A stretch of 64,000 bases of DNA from Cohnella baijiui (GTDB lineage: Bacteria; Bacillota; Bacilli; Paenibacillales; Paenibacillaceae): the NCBI RefSeq assembly GCF_020731285.1, contig NZ_JAJFOW010000016.1, positions 52,448 to 116,447 of the forward strand, read 5' to 3'. Under the pieces are notes generated by a model. The model made no database searches. It was not told the DNA's origin and worked only from the letters and a program-made list of their open reading frames with translations. The translations under genes were made by a program, and so were the position numbers. Of the stretch, positions 54,919 to 63,679 are shown in pieces; the stretch's first letter is position 1; each line of letters starts with the position of its first letter.

Positions 54919-56937
54919 TCAGTCGGACGCGCCGCCATCTCCGCCGCGCGGACCGGCGTCGGTCAGACCGACGGCGGCATCGTAGGCATCGAAGATTTTG
55001 CGCGCGATCGGCGCGGCGCCCCAGCCGCCGAAGCCGCCTTCGGGTACGACGACCGCGACGGCCAGCTTCGGATCGTTGGCCGGCGCGTACGCGATGAACA
55101 CGGCGTTCTCGACGCGGCCGCCGCCGACGTCCTGCTCCGACGTCCCCGTTTTCCGGTTGAAGCTGTACGGGAAGCCTTCGAAGCCTTGGACCTTAACCTG
55201 CGACATCCCCGATTCGATCGTTTTCCAGTACGATGCCGGGTATTCGATTTGGTTCAACACTTCTTTCTGGTACGGCTGAACCGTAGTGCTGTCCGAGTCC
55301 TCGATATGATCGACGAACTGCGGCTTGAGGCGCGTTCCCCGGCTCGCCAGCGTCGTCGCGTACTGCGCGAGCTGCAGGGCGGTATACCGGCCCTGTTGGC
55401 CGAACGACGCATAGACGAGCGCCGACTGGGAGCTTCCCCGCTTGGACTCGATGTAGTAGTTGATCGAGCCTTTGGATTCGCCGGGCAGGCCGCTGCCCGT
55501 CTTGACCCCGAGGCCGAACTCCTTCATGTACTTGTCCCAGACGTCCAGGCCTTTGGAGCCGTCGCGCAAGTAAAGCGCGTTGCCGATCATCTTGGACATG
55601 TAGGCGTTGGAGGACTTGGCGATCGCGGTGGCCGCGTCGATATTGCCGTTGACCGCGCTGTGCGAGTTGCGGACGCGCGTCTCGTGGCCTTGGCGGCCGA
55701 ACTCGAAGTAGCCGGGGTCGTACATCGAGGAGCCCGGGGTGATCAGCTTCTCGTTCAGGCCCAGCAGAATCGTCAGCGGCTTTTGCGTGGAGCCGAGGTT
55801 GACGAGCGAGGAAGGATGCTTCATCCGTTCCTTGGCGTCGTCGTACGGCGCCTGCACCTCGCGGATCGCCCCGTTGCTCAGATAGAACTTGAACTGTTCG
55901 TAGTTTTTGGAGCTGATGCCGCCCTGCCACACGTTCGGATCGTAGTCCGGCATGCTGGCCATGGCGACGACCTTGCCGGTCTTCACTTCCATCGCGACGG
56001 CGAAACCGGTCTTCGCGTTCGGCGCGCGCTCCGACTTGTTCGACGAGGTGCGGATCTTCTGCAGATGCGACGTGATCGCGTTCTGCGTCGCGAGCTGCAC
56101 GTCGCGGTTGATCGTGAGGAACAGGTTGTCCCCCTTGACCGGCTTGGTCAGCTGCATCGGCCCGATGATCTGGCTCTGGTTGTTGACCGGATACGTCTTC
56201 AGGCCGTTGCGCCCCCGCAGCTCTTCCTGGTACATCAACTCGATCCCGTCGAATCCGACTTCCTCGGAGTCTAGGTACTTCAGCGTCGGGTCGGTCTGGT
56301 CCTTGTTGATTTCTTTGTAGTAGTCGAGCGACGTAGCGCCCGAAAGCTGCTTCATGTAGCCGACCAGCTGAACGGCCACTTTGTCTTGGCTGTACTGGCG
56401 GATGCTTTCCTCGACGACGTCGATGCCCTTGAATTGGTCCCGATGCTCGCTGAAGTAGGCGATCTCCTTCTCCGTCAGCCCCGCCTTGATCCGGCGCTGC
56501 TGGAAGGGCAGATGCACCCGGCCGCCGAAGTCCATGCTGTCGAAGATTTCCGCGGCCGTCAGCGGCTCCTGGTTCGGATCGCCGTATTGGGCGAACAGGG
56601 TGGCCAGCTTTTCGGCCATGGCTTGGCCCTGCTCCTTTTTCGTCCCGGGCTCCAGCGTGTAATAGAGAGACTGGGTGGACGTCGAGTAAGCGATCGGCTG
56701 GCCCTTGGAGTCGTAGATATTGCCCCGGATCGGCGGGATCGAGACGTTGCGGGTGCTGATCTGGTACGCCCTTTCCTTGAGCGATGGGCCTTCCACGAAC
56801 TGCAGGTACGCGAGGCGCACGATGAGCAGCGAGAACAGAAAAAAGATTGAGAAAAAAAACAAATTCAGACGCACGCTGAAATGACGGCGGTTGCGAAGCT
56901 CGCGTTTCTGGGCTTCTTCCGTCAGTTTGTCGCTCAT
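54919..56937 (-). CDS. Class B penicillin-binding protein (PBP2/MrdA-type), copy 2
   Basis: A 672-aa transpeptidase with the same layout as the tandem copy 1: membrane helix, dimerisation domain, and transpeptidase domain with 'GSTQK' (SxxK), 'AKSSNAY' (SxN) and 'NRKTGTSEQ' (KTG). The N-terminal region 'RRHFSVRLNLFF' and 'RLAYLQFVEGPSLKERAYQI' is nearly alignable with copy 1. All catalytic residues are present in both, so neither is an obvious pseudogene. The ATG at 56937 has AGGAGG upstream. It has its own strong terminator. Confidence 0.88.
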   Translation of the reverse strand: MSDKLTEEAQKRELRNRRHFSVRLNLFFFSIFFLFSLLIVRLAYLQFVEGPSLKERAYQISTRNVSIPPIRGNIYDSKGQPIAYSTSTQSLYYTLEPGTKKEQGQAMAEKLATLFAQYGDPNQEPLTAAEIFDSMDFGGRVHLPFQQRRIKAGLTEKEIAYFSEHRDQFKGIDVVEESIRQYSQDKVAVQLVGYMKQLSGATSLDYYKEINKDQTDPTLKYLDSEEVGFDGIELMYQEELRGRNGLKTYPVNNQSQIIGPMQLTKPVKGDNLFLTINRDVQLATQNAITSHLQKIRTSSNKSERAPNAKTGFAVAMEVKTGKVVAMASMPDYDPNVWQGGISSKNYEQFKFYLSNGAIREVQAPYDDAKERMKHPSSLVNLGSTQKPLTILLGLNEKLITPGSSMYDPGYFEFGRQGHETRVRNSHSAVNGNIDAATAIAKSSNAYMSKMIGNALYLRDGSKGLDVWDKYMKEFGLGVKTGSGLPGESKGSINYYIESKRGSSQSALVYASFGQQGRYTALQLAQYATTLASRGTRLKPQFVDHIEDSDSTTVQPYQKEVLNQIEYPASYWKTIESGMSQVKVQGFEGFPYSFNRKTGTSEQDVGGGRVENAVFIAYAPANDPKLAVAVVVPEGGFGGWGAAPIARKIFDAYDAAVGLTDAGPRGGDGGASD

Positions 56938-56993
56938 GTCGCAAATCCTCCTGATGCCGCGTCGCAACCGTCCGTTCGGTTATGCTTTGCGAA

Positions 56994-58115
56994 TTATGCT
57001 TTGCGAATATGTGTATCGTCGAACCGGGGCGGGTCGAACCAATCCCCGGATTTGGCCCACGTCGAATCGAGCGGTACCCAGGCTTGCCGTTCGGACAGAT
57101 AAACCTCGTTCCAGGCGTGCGGGCCGTAGCCGCCGCGCCCGTCGTAGCCCTGGCCGGTCACCACGCGCACGTCCAGTCCCACGGATCTGCCCATGGCCGC
57201 ATACAACCGGGAGTAGTCGATGCACACGCCCTTCTTGGTCTTGAACGTGTCCTCCGGCGATTGCTCGCGCCATTCCCCGCGCTGCTCGTACGCGTCGACC
57301 TTGTCGTTGTCGTAGGCGATGCGGCTGCCGACCCACGCGTAAAGAGCGCGGGCTTTGTCCTCGTCGGTCTTGCCGTCTCCGGCGACTTTGCGGGCTGCGG
57401 CGACGATATCGGCGGGCATGTCGGCGTCGATGACGTCGTAGCGCTTTTGCCAAAGCTTGTCCAACTCGCTCTGCATCGAGGTGGCGAACACCGGCAGCCG
57501 CTCGGCGAGCAGCGTGCCCGCGGCCGGCTTGATGATCTGCGAGGCCGCTTCCCGATACAGCGCGGATTGCTGGATGTAATCCGCGAACGCGCTGTGCGGC
57601 GATAGCGCGCAATAGGCGAACAGCAAGGCGGTGAGCAGGATCGCCCGCCCGCCCCCGAGCGCCGCTCCGATCAGGCCGCCGAAGGTCCGGCTGATCGGAC
57701 CCCCGCCGGGCACGAGCCCGAAGGGCATCGCGCCGACGTGAATGAGCAGCGACGCGGCGGCCCCGAGCGCCGTCCGCAGCACGAGATAGACGATCAGAAA
57801 CAGCACCGCGAAGCGAAACAGCGGCAAATCCCGCAGCCCCGCAAACAGCGTGTACCCGAACTGCAAGGGTGCGGATGCGTCCGCCGCGGGACGCACCCAG
57901 GCGCGGGCTTCAAGCCACGCCTGCACGCGCGGCGACGCCGCGGTGGCCGCCCAGGCCGCCGCCGCCACGCTGACGAGCGTCATCGCGGCCCCGGCCAGGA
58001 AGAAGACCAGTTGCTTTGCCGACCCCTTGGCCCCGCGCCGCATGCCCTGCAGCAGCGAAATCGCCACGATGGCGACGAGCGCGATCGTGACCCAGTTTCT
58101 GTCCAGCATGTTCAT
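56994..58115 (-). CDS. CvpA-like membrane domain fused to transglutaminase-like domain
   Basis: A 373-aa protein. The N-terminal 190 residues have about four hydrophobic helices, including 'RRGAKGSAKQLVFFLAGA' and a glycine-rich stretch like CvpA-family proteins. The C-terminal domain, from about residue 230, is a transglutaminase-like core with the Cys-His-Asp triad: 'KKGVCIDYSRLYAAMGRS', 'GPHAWNEVYL' and 'WVPLDSTW'. It may act on peptides near the outer face of the membrane, or be a protease; orientation is not certain. It overlaps the upstream membrane-protein gene by 4 bp (ATGA), so the two are coupled. Confidence 0.8.
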   Translation of the reverse strand: MNMLDRNWVTIALVAIVAISLLQGMRRGAKGSAKQLVFFLAGAAMTLVSVAAAAWAATAASPRVQAWLEARAWVRPAADASAPLQFGYTLFAGLRDLPLFRFAVLFLIVYLVLRTALGAAASLLIHVGAMPFGLVPGGGPISRTFGGLIGAALGGGRAILLTALLFAYCALSPHSAFADYIQQSALYREAASQIIKPAAGTLLAERLPVFATSMQSELDKLWQKRYDVIDADMPADIVAAARKVAGDGKTDEDKARALYAWVGSRIAYDNDKVDAYEQRGEWREQSPEDTFKTKKGVCIDYSRLYAAMGRSVGLDVRVVTGQGYDGRGGYGPHAWNEVYLSERQAWVPLDSTWAKSGDWFDPPRFDDTHIRKA

Positions 58116-58558
58116 TTGGACGACTGACGAGCCGCCTCAACGAGCTTGCGGACGGCCCCCTCCATTTTCCAGGTGCCGAGCGAGGCCCCGCGGAACTTGA
58201 CCTCCACCTCGCCCGAATTGGGCACCCCGTGCAGCTCCAGGTTCGGTGTTTTCACCGTGAAGGTCTGATCGTCGTTCAGCGTGTAGGTGGCCTCCTCGGC
58301 TTCTTTTGCCATCGCCTTGGCCGCTTCATCCTCGATCGCGCCCTTGGCTTTGTCGATCGCCTGGGTGCCGACTTCTTTCAGATCGTTCACCGTCACTCCT
58401 CCGTAGACGAAGACCCCGATGACGATTGCCGCAACGAGCACCCACTTCAGCACCGTCTTTACGACGTTCAAAACGATAAACAGCGCAATGACGGCGATCA
58501 CGATCACTACCCAGTGATCGATCGCGAATTGCTTCCAGGCCTCGAAGTCGAGATTCAT
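58112..58558 (-). CDS. Small membrane protein, partner of the transglutaminase gene
   Basis: A 148-aa protein with two closely spaced N-terminal hydrophobic segments (about residues 14-60) and a soluble C-terminal beta-rich domain ('FTVKTPNLELHGVPNSGEVEVKFRGASL'). No family recognised. The 4-bp overlap with the downstream CvpA-transglutaminase gene argues for a joint function. GGAGGAGA precedes the ATG. A TTTACT-18-TATAAT promoter is 40-65 bp upstream. Confidence 0.7.
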   Translation of the reverse strand: MNLDFEAWKQFAIDHWVVIVIAVIALFIVLNVVKTVLKWVLVAAIVIGVFVYGGVTVNDLKEVGTQAIDKAKGAIEDEAAKAMAKEAEEATYTLNDDQTFTVKTPNLELHGVPNSGEVEVKFRGASLGTWKMEGAVRKLVEAARQSSK

Positions 58559-58594
58559 GCCATCTCCTCCATACGCACGCGAGTTCTCTACTCT

Positions 58595-58624
58595 ATTATA
58601 CTTTACCTATTTGCCTATAGTAAA
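58595..58624 (-). promoter_or_regulatory. Promoter of the membrane protein/transglutaminase operon
   Basis: On the minus strand TTTACT (58624-58619) and TATAAT (58600-58595) are 18 bp apart. Confidence 0.55.
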
Positions 58625-58697
58625 ACCTGACCCGCCCGTTCTCTCCTGCCAACGTTCGCCAGCGTCGATCGGAACGCGGTCCGCAAAGCACGGCAAA

Positions 58698-58730
58698 ACG
58701 GATCCGCCCGCATCGCGCGGGCGAATCCGT
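58698..58730 (-). terminator. Terminator of the YtrA-ABC operon
   Basis: ACGGAT-CCGCCCGC pairs with GCGGGCGA-ATCCGT across a short loop with one bulge, followed by TTTTGCC on the minus strand. It follows the ABC permease stop by 25 bp. Confidence 0.65.
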
Positions 58731-58755
58731 ATCGCGTTATTTGATCTTTCACCCG

Positions 58756-60324
58756 TTAAGCGGCCCTTCGGGAAGCCCGGTTCCGACGTCCTGCCTCTTG
58801 CGTGTTGAAAGGATAGAGATGCACCCATCTGGCCCCGAGCCGCAAGCAGATCGCGGCCAGCGGCGCCGCGATCGCCGTCGCGACGGCCAGCCACAGCCAA
58901 TGCGTCATCCCTACGCCGCTTCGCATGGCCTCCTCGTCGAGCATCCACTTTCCGATCATCATCGGAACGAAATAGATGCCCGTGACGATCGGGAAATAGA
59001 TCCAGGTGACGAGCTTGTGGCGGAACGAATACGACTGTCCGAAAAGGAGGCAGCTGACGGTGATGCCAAGTCCGACATAGAGGGCAGCCATGTACAGCAG
59101 GAGCATCCCGTCGCGTCCGAAGTCGAATGTCGCAACGAAGTTCCCGCCGCCGCGCAAGGCGGCGCCGACGGCCGCGGCGGCGACCAGGCCGCCCATCCAG
59201 ATCACGATGGATGCCCATGTCGCGGCCATCCGTGCCAGCAGCAGCGAGAGGCGGCTGTAGGGCAGGCCGAGCCACCAGTCGATTCGACGCTTGTTGGCGT
59301 CGTGCTGGGTCAAGGTAGAAAGGATCGAAGGCGGCACGACGACGAGGAAGATCAGCAGAATCTGAATCATGCCCAGTCCGCTCTCCCGCTCCCGCACGGC
59401 AAAGTACGCGCCTGCGCCGGCGAGTGCGGCTGCGCAGACATATAGAATGCGCACCACCCTGAGCGAGCTGAAGTGGCGGAACCGGGCGCGCTCCAGCGCG
59501 TACAGCGCCGCGAAACCGTGCCCGACGCGGAGCCTGCTGCGAACTGCGGTCCCGCGGCCGCCGCGGGAACCGGCCGCGTGTCCGCCCGGGCGGTGCTTCG
59601 CGAGCTCCGCCATGCCGTAGCGGGCGACGAAGGCCATCACGGCCCGGTAAAGCAGCGCGGCAAGGGCCAGGGCGATCCCCGCGTAGAGGAAGACGGTCTC
59701 GGCCCTCAGCCAGCGCTGGATGTCCTCTGATGCCGAGCTGACTAGGGAAAAACTCATAATGGGTAACAGGCTGACGAAAAACTGCGGGATCAGGAACCAG
59801 CGCCGCCATCCGTAATACATGCCCAGCAGGGCGTAGCCGATCATCGTACACAACGGAACGATCGCCGCGAACAAGCATCCATAGGCGATCCAGTCGCCGA
59901 GCAGCCGGTCGGCGGCGATCGGCTCCGCCCCCTCTCCGCCGGCGGCGCGGATGAGTCCATAGAGGCAGCAGACGATCCAGATGCTGCCCGCCGTATAGTA
60001 CTGCATGCGGATCGCGGCCCGCACTTTGGCACGGATCAAATCGCGACGCGGCACGGGGAACGTCAGCCACCACTCGCGAAAGCCGTTCTCCCAAATCGCA
60101 AGCGACTGAAATAAAGAAGTGAATCCGCTCAGCAGCGCCACGAGAATGGCGCCGAAGGCAAAGACGGACTCGATGGAAACGGACTCGCGCAAGAAAATCA
60201 GAGCGGCGGCAAGTATGGCCAAAAAGGTGGCTGCCCAATACATGCCGCTCTTCGCGTCCAGCGGCAAATACGCGCGATAACTGCGCCACTCGAGTTCGTA
60301 GAGAGCGTCCGGCTGCTTCTTCAT
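58756..60324 (-). CDS. ABC transporter permease of a YtrA-regulated system
   Basis: A 522-aa membrane protein with about 12 helices in two homologous halves, each with a cytoplasmic helix bundle, resembling ABC-2 type permeases such as those in ytr-like loci. No specific substrate motif. The N-terminus 'LYELEWRSYRAYLPLDAKSGMYW' begins before helix 1. It overlaps the ATPase gene by 4 bp and completes the operon that starts with the YtrA-like regulator. Such systems are induced by cell-wall antibiotics in B. subtilis; here that is inferred. Confidence 0.78.
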   Translation of the reverse strand: MKKQPDALYELEWRSYRAYLPLDAKSGMYWAATFLAILAAALIFLRESVSIESVFAFGAILVALLSGFTSLFQSLAIWENGFREWWLTFPVPRRDLIRAKVRAAIRMQYYTAGSIWIVCCLYGLIRAAGGEGAEPIAADRLLGDWIAYGCLFAAIVPLCTMIGYALLGMYYGWRRWFLIPQFFVSLLPIMSFSLVSSASEDIQRWLRAETVFLYAGIALALAALLYRAVMAFVARYGMAELAKHRPGGHAAGSRGGRGTAVRSRLRVGHGFAALYALERARFRHFSSLRVVRILYVCAAALAGAGAYFAVRERESGLGMIQILLIFLVVVPPSILSTLTQHDANKRRIDWWLGLPYSRLSLLLARMAATWASIVIWMGGLVAAAAVGAALRGGGNFVATFDFGRDGMLLLYMAALYVGLGITVSCLLFGQSYSFRHKLVTWIYFPIVTGIYFVPMMIGKWMLDEEAMRSGVGMTHWLWLAVATAIAAPLAAICLRLGARWVHLYPFNTQEAGRRNRASRRAA

Positions 60325-61058
60325 GCGAACACTTCCCTATAGCAGGATTCGACGGATCGTCCGGAGCGACGCAGGTCTTCCACCAGATGGCTCCCCCGAA
60401 TCGTCCCGTCTCCGACCAGGACGATCCGGTCGAACAGCTGCTCCATCTCGCGGATGTCGTGGGTCGCGATGAGGAAGGTCCGCTCCCCGTCCGCCATCTC
60501 CCCAACGACCGCCGACGCGATCCGTTCGCGGGAGACGAGGTCGACGCCGGTAAACGGCTCGTCGAGGACGGTAAGCGGCGCCTGCCTGGAGAGGCAGGTG
60601 AGCAGTTGAAGCCTCGCTTCCTCCCCGCGGGACATCGCGCCGATGCGCTGCGCGGGGTCGACGCCGAGCTTGCCGGACAAGTCCCGCTCCGCGGCGCGGC
60701 TCCAGTCCGGATACAGCCCCGCCGCCAGTTGCAGCCACTCCCCCGCCGTCAAGTACGGAGGCAGCTGCCCGCGATCCGGCAGGAACGAGAGGACGCCGAG
60801 CCGCTCGGGTCCGGCCGGCGCTCCGAACAGCTCCACCGTGCCCGACTCCGGCGGGACGAGGCCGGTCAAAATCCGCATCAGCGTCGATTTGCCCGCGCCG
60901 TTCGGACCGAGCAAGCCGGTCAGGCTGCCCGCCTCCACCTCAAAGGTGACGTTCGCCAGAATGCTTTTTTTCTTCAACGTCATTCCGACGTCCCGGCAAC
61001 GGATAGCGGGCGCCTTGGCAGCTGACCCCTCCTGCGTCGGTTTCGCAATGTTCGACAT
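60321..61058 (-). CDS. ABC transporter ATPase (YtrB/YtrE-like)
   Basis: A 245-aa ABC ATPase with Walker A 'GLLGPNGAGKSTLMRILTG', a Q-loop 'SFLPDRGQLP', signature 'MSRGEEARLQLLTCL' (an atypical variant of LSGGQ) and Walker B 'PLTVLDEPFTGVD'; the H-loop is 'IATHDIREME'. The 'D-R-E' signature variation is common in export systems such as bacitracin or ytr-type. ATG at 61058 has GGAGGAG nine bases upstream; an in-frame TTG two codons earlier is less likely. Between the YtrA-like regulator (stop at 61065) and the permease. Confidence 0.88.
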   Translation of the reverse strand: MSNIAKPTQEGSAAKAPAIRCRDVGMTLKKKSILANVTFEVEAGSLTGLLGPNGAGKSTLMRILTGLVPPESGTVELFGAPAGPERLGVLSFLPDRGQLPPYLTAGEWLQLAAGLYPDWSRAAERDLSGKLGVDPAQRIGAMSRGEEARLQLLTCLSRQAPLTVLDEPFTGVDLVSRERIASAVVGEMADGERTFLIATHDIREMEQLFDRIVLVGDGTIRGSHLVEDLRRSGRSVESCYREVFA

Positions 61059-61064
61059 GGACAA

Positions 61065-61454
61065 TCACTCCTCCTCTTGAGCTAAAGCGATGATTTCCGC
61101 CAGCGTCAGCCCGATGGACCGGGCCGTCTCCTCGAGCTGGGCGACGGCTGCCCGCGCGAGCTGCCGGCGGGAGTCCCGGATGGCCGCCGCCGCGTCGGTC
61201 ACGAACGTGCCTTGACCGCGATGCGTGACGATAAGTCCGAGACGTTCGAGCTCCTGATACGTCTTCATGATCGTCGTCGGATTGACCCGCAGGGCCGCTG
61301 CCGCTTCGCGAACGGATGGCAGCCGCGCGCCCGGCTCGAGCTCGCCTCTGGCGATCTTCGCGCGCATTTGCTCCACGAGCTGCTCGTATAGCGGCCGGGA
61401 AGGGTCCAACCGGAAATCGTCGATCGTCCAAACCTGGATGGGAGGCATCTTCAT
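61065..61454 (-). CDS. ytrA: GntR family regulator, YtrA subfamily
   Basis: A 129-aa minimal GntR-type regulator: an N-terminal wHTH ('LYEQLVEQMRAKIARGELEPGARL', 'VREAAAALRVNPTTIMKTYQELE', 'GLIVTHRGQGTFV') and a short C-terminal helical dimerisation segment as in B. subtilis YtrA. It is expected to repress its own operon until cell-wall stress. The operator AGTGTA-N13-TACACT lies about 60 bp upstream. The ATG at 61454 is reasonable; a second ATG lies two codons later. Confidence 0.9.
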   Translation of the reverse strand: MKMPPIQVWTIDDFRLDPSRPLYEQLVEQMRAKIARGELEPGARLPSVREAAAALRVNPTTIMKTYQELERLGLIVTHRGQGTFVTDAAAAIRDSRRQLARAAVAQLEETARSIGLTLAEIIALAQEEE

Positions 61455-61513
61455 CCCCACCTTCCTCTTCCTTTGTACGACGTGTATGACTACACACCAT
61501 ACACTCTGCGATA

Positions 61514-61543
61514 AGTGTACCACGCATCGCCATACACTTGCAA
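61514..61543 (-). promoter_or_regulatory. YtrA operator and ytrA-like promoter
   Basis: AGTGTA (61514-61519) and TACACT (61533-61538) are separated by exactly 13 bp, the published B. subtilis YtrA consensus AGTGTA-N13-TACACT. On the minus strand TTGCAA (61543-61538) and TACACT (61519-61514) are 18 bp apart, so the operator covers both promoter boxes. A third TACACT is at 61500-61505. Confidence 0.85.
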
Positions 61544-61671
61544 GCCCAAATCTGCGCGGAGGAGGTCTCCGGTCAGGGGCATAACCCCGGCTTGTTCGAC
61601 GTACAAGTAGGATAGACCTATCCAAGCGCGTCCCGGTCGGATCGCGCCAATCCCGGGAGGTGTTATGGCCG

Positions 61672-62883
61672 GTGAGAACGGCTGTATGGCTGTACTTGTT
61701 CCTGTTCGTCGCCTTCTTCGACCTGCATGCGCAATATCCGATGCTGACCCCGTTCGCCGTTTCGCTGGGGGCCGCGCCTTCGTTCATCGGCCTCATCATG
61801 GGCATGTACTCGCTCACCCATCTGCCCGGCAATCTGTTGGCGGGCTATTGGGTCGACCGGTACGGCAGCCGCCTCTTCATCTCCCTTAGCCTCGTCGGGG
61901 CTGGCGTGCTCCTGTTGTTCCAATCCCGGGTAACCGACCCCTGGCATCTGCTGTATGTCCGCTCGGTCAGCGGGTTCGTGCTCGCCTTCCTGTCGCCGGC
62001 GTGCCTCTCCCTGCTCGCCAAGCTCGCTCGCGATCATATTCATCAAGGCAAGCTGATGGCCGGAAACGGACTCGTCCATACGATCGCTTCGGTCGTATCG
62101 CCGGCGGCGGGCGCCTGGCTCGCCGCCCGGGTCGGGTTCGCGCAATCGTTTAACCTGCTCGGCTGGGGACTCCTCGCGACCGGCATCGTCGCGATATGGT
62201 TCGTGCGCGAGCCGGCCGGCCGCAGCCTTCCGGATGCGCTGCCGCCGGAATCGGCGCACGGCTCGTTGCCGGCGCATGGCCCGTTGCCGGCGGAAGAGGC
62301 GGCGTCTCCGCCAGGCGGCCGCTTTCCCTGGGTCGTCTTTGCGCTGCCGGTCGCGATGTCCTGCGCGCAGGGCATCCTGTCGTTCGAGCTGCCGCTGCGG
62401 GCGAACACCGCTTCGGAGGTGCTGACGACCGGTTTGCTGTTTTCCGTGGTCAGCCTTGGCGCGCTGTCCACGCTGGGCCTTCTGTTTCTCCAGCGCTATT
62501 TGCCCTACGCCCGCAGCGTGATCGGCCTGCTGCTGCTGGCGCTTGCCTATTATGGACTCGCATCGGACTGGCCGGTGCCGATGATGGCGCTCCTTTTCGT
62601 GCTAGGCATGGCCAAGGGTGTCATCTTCCCGGCGATGACGTCTTTTCTGCTGCAGCTCAGCGGACCGGCCCGCTACGGCAGAACGTTTTCCCTGATGGCC
62701 ATCGCCTCTTCGATCGGCGCCTTCCTCGGTCCGGTGGCGGCGGGCGCGGTTCGCAGCCACCTGTCGCCCTTTTTCCTCGCGTTCGCCGTGCTGATGCTCG
62801 CCTTGATCGCGCTCGCTCCCCGGCCGATATACGGCCAAGGGTGGCACAAGCATCCTTCGGCGCCGCCCGCGGGAGGCGCCTGA
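61672..62883 (+). CDS. MFS transporter
   Basis: A 403-aa, twelve-helix major facilitator superfamily protein. The MFS signature loop between helices 2 and 3 is 'GYWVDRYGSRLFI', with the repeat of that pattern in the second half ('QRYLPYARSVIG'). It may export drugs or metabolites; the substrate is unknown. The GTG at 61672 is preferred because GGGAGG lies 11 bp upstream; an upstream GTG overlaps that site. A proline/alanine-rich central loop of about 50 residues separates the two halves. Next to, but on the opposite strand from, the ytrA-like regulator. Confidence 0.85.
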   Translation: MRTAVWLYLFLFVAFFDLHAQYPMLTPFAVSLGAAPSFIGLIMGMYSLTHLPGNLLAGYWVDRYGSRLFISLSLVGAGVLLLFQSRVTDPWHLLYVRSVSGFVLAFLSPACLSLLAKLARDHIHQGKLMAGNGLVHTIASVVSPAAGAWLAARVGFAQSFNLLGWGLLATGIVAIWFVREPAGRSLPDALPPESAHGSLPAHGPLPAEEAASPPGGRFPWVVFALPVAMSCAQGILSFELPLRANTASEVLTTGLLFSVVSLGALSTLGLLFLQRYLPYARSVIGLLLLALAYYGLASDWPVPMMALLFVLGMAKGVIFPAMTSFLLQLSGPARYGRTFSLMAIASSIGAFLGPVAAGAVRSHLSPFFLAFAVLMLALIALAPRPIYGQGWHKHPSAPPAGGA

Positions 62884-63059
62884 TCATTCGGGCGGACGCT
62901 TCCCCCGACATGGAAAAGAGCCGTTTTCCGAGCCGGACTGGGCAGGCGCCCTCGTCGGAATGGGCATGCTCGCATAGGATGGAGGAAGGCCCGGAGCGGC
63001 TGCCGGCAAGCGGCCGGCTCGCCGGCTCGGCGAGGCTGACGGAACGGAGTGAAGATCAC

Positions 63060-63158
63060 ATGTCCCACATCCAAGGCGGCCGTCTGCGCGCCATCGGTTC
63101 CGCCGTGATCGTCCTGGTGCTGTTTATTTTGCTCATCCTTCTCCTCCTGGCTTGGTAA
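63060..63158 (+). CDS. 32-residue membrane peptide (YjcZ-like?)
   Basis: A 32-aa peptide with a short polar head and one hydrophobic helix ('GSAVIVLVLFILLILLLLAW'). GGAG lies about 10 bp upstream of the ATG. The 'VVLFILLII' helix resembles the YjcZ/sporulation small membrane-protein family of Bacillales, but it lacks their glycine/tyrosine-rich head, so the match is weak. No stop-proximal terminator is visible. Confidence 0.5.
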   Translation: MSHIQGGRLRAIGSAVIVLVLFILLILLLLAW

Positions 63159-63193
63159 GGTTCCGCCGCGCGATGGCATCTCCATTTTTGTGG

Positions 63194-63199
63194 TACAAT
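63194..63199 (+). promoter_or_regulatory. Extended -10 upstream of the Toprim gene
   Basis: TGGTACAAT gives a TG-extended -10 (TACAAT, 63194-63199) 64 bp before the Toprim start codon. The -35 region is poor. Confidence 0.4.
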
Positions 63200-63262
63200 A
63201 AGTCAACTTAAGCGTCAGACGGGCGCGAACCGCGCCGTCGCCGCCGAAGGGAGACGCGTCCC

Positions 63263-63637
63263 ATGGAGATCGCCATCATCGTCGAAGGCAAGAACGACAA
63301 AAGCCGTCTGTCCCGCGTGTTATCTCCGGACGTTCCCATCTATTGCACGTTCGGCACGCTCAATACGAACCGTATCGAGATGCTGCGCAAATCCGTCGGC
63401 GACCGGCAGGTGTACCTGTTCATGGATCACGACGCCTCGGGACGGCGCATCCGCGGGGTGCTCGGGGACGTCTTCCCCGACGCCGAGCACCTTTATACGC
63501 GACGCGGATATGCAGGCGTGGAAGGCACGCCTGAAGAGTATTTGATCCAGCAGCTTGAAAAAGCCGGTCTGGAGGCGTATATCGTCTATCCGGATCCGTC
63601 CGCGACGGTCTGGACCAAAGAAGACGTTGGACGTTAG
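63263..63637 (+). CDS. Small Toprim-domain protein
   Basis: A 124-aa single Toprim domain, the metal-dependent fold of primases, topoisomerases and RNase M5. The conserved Glu is in 'IIVEGKND' (residues 5-12) and the DxD motif is in 'YLFMDHDASGRRIRG' (Asp55 and Asp57). The size and 'VEGKNDKSRL' start resemble RNase M5-like and 'toprim' proteins that maturate or cut structured RNA. It lacks the C-terminal RNA-binding domain of RNase M5, so it is not the authentic enzyme. GAAGGGAGA precedes the ATG. A tandem hairpin array follows 42 bp after the stop. Confidence 0.85.
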   Translation: MEIAIIVEGKNDKSRLSRVLSPDVPIYCTFGTLNTNRIEMLRKSVGDRQVYLFMDHDASGRRIRGVLGDVFPDAEHLYTRRGYAGVEGTPEEYLIQQLEKAGLEAYIVYPDPSATVWTKEDVGR

Positions 63638-63679
63638 CGCTAAACGTCCAGATTCCCGAGGAAAATGGACACGTTCGTC

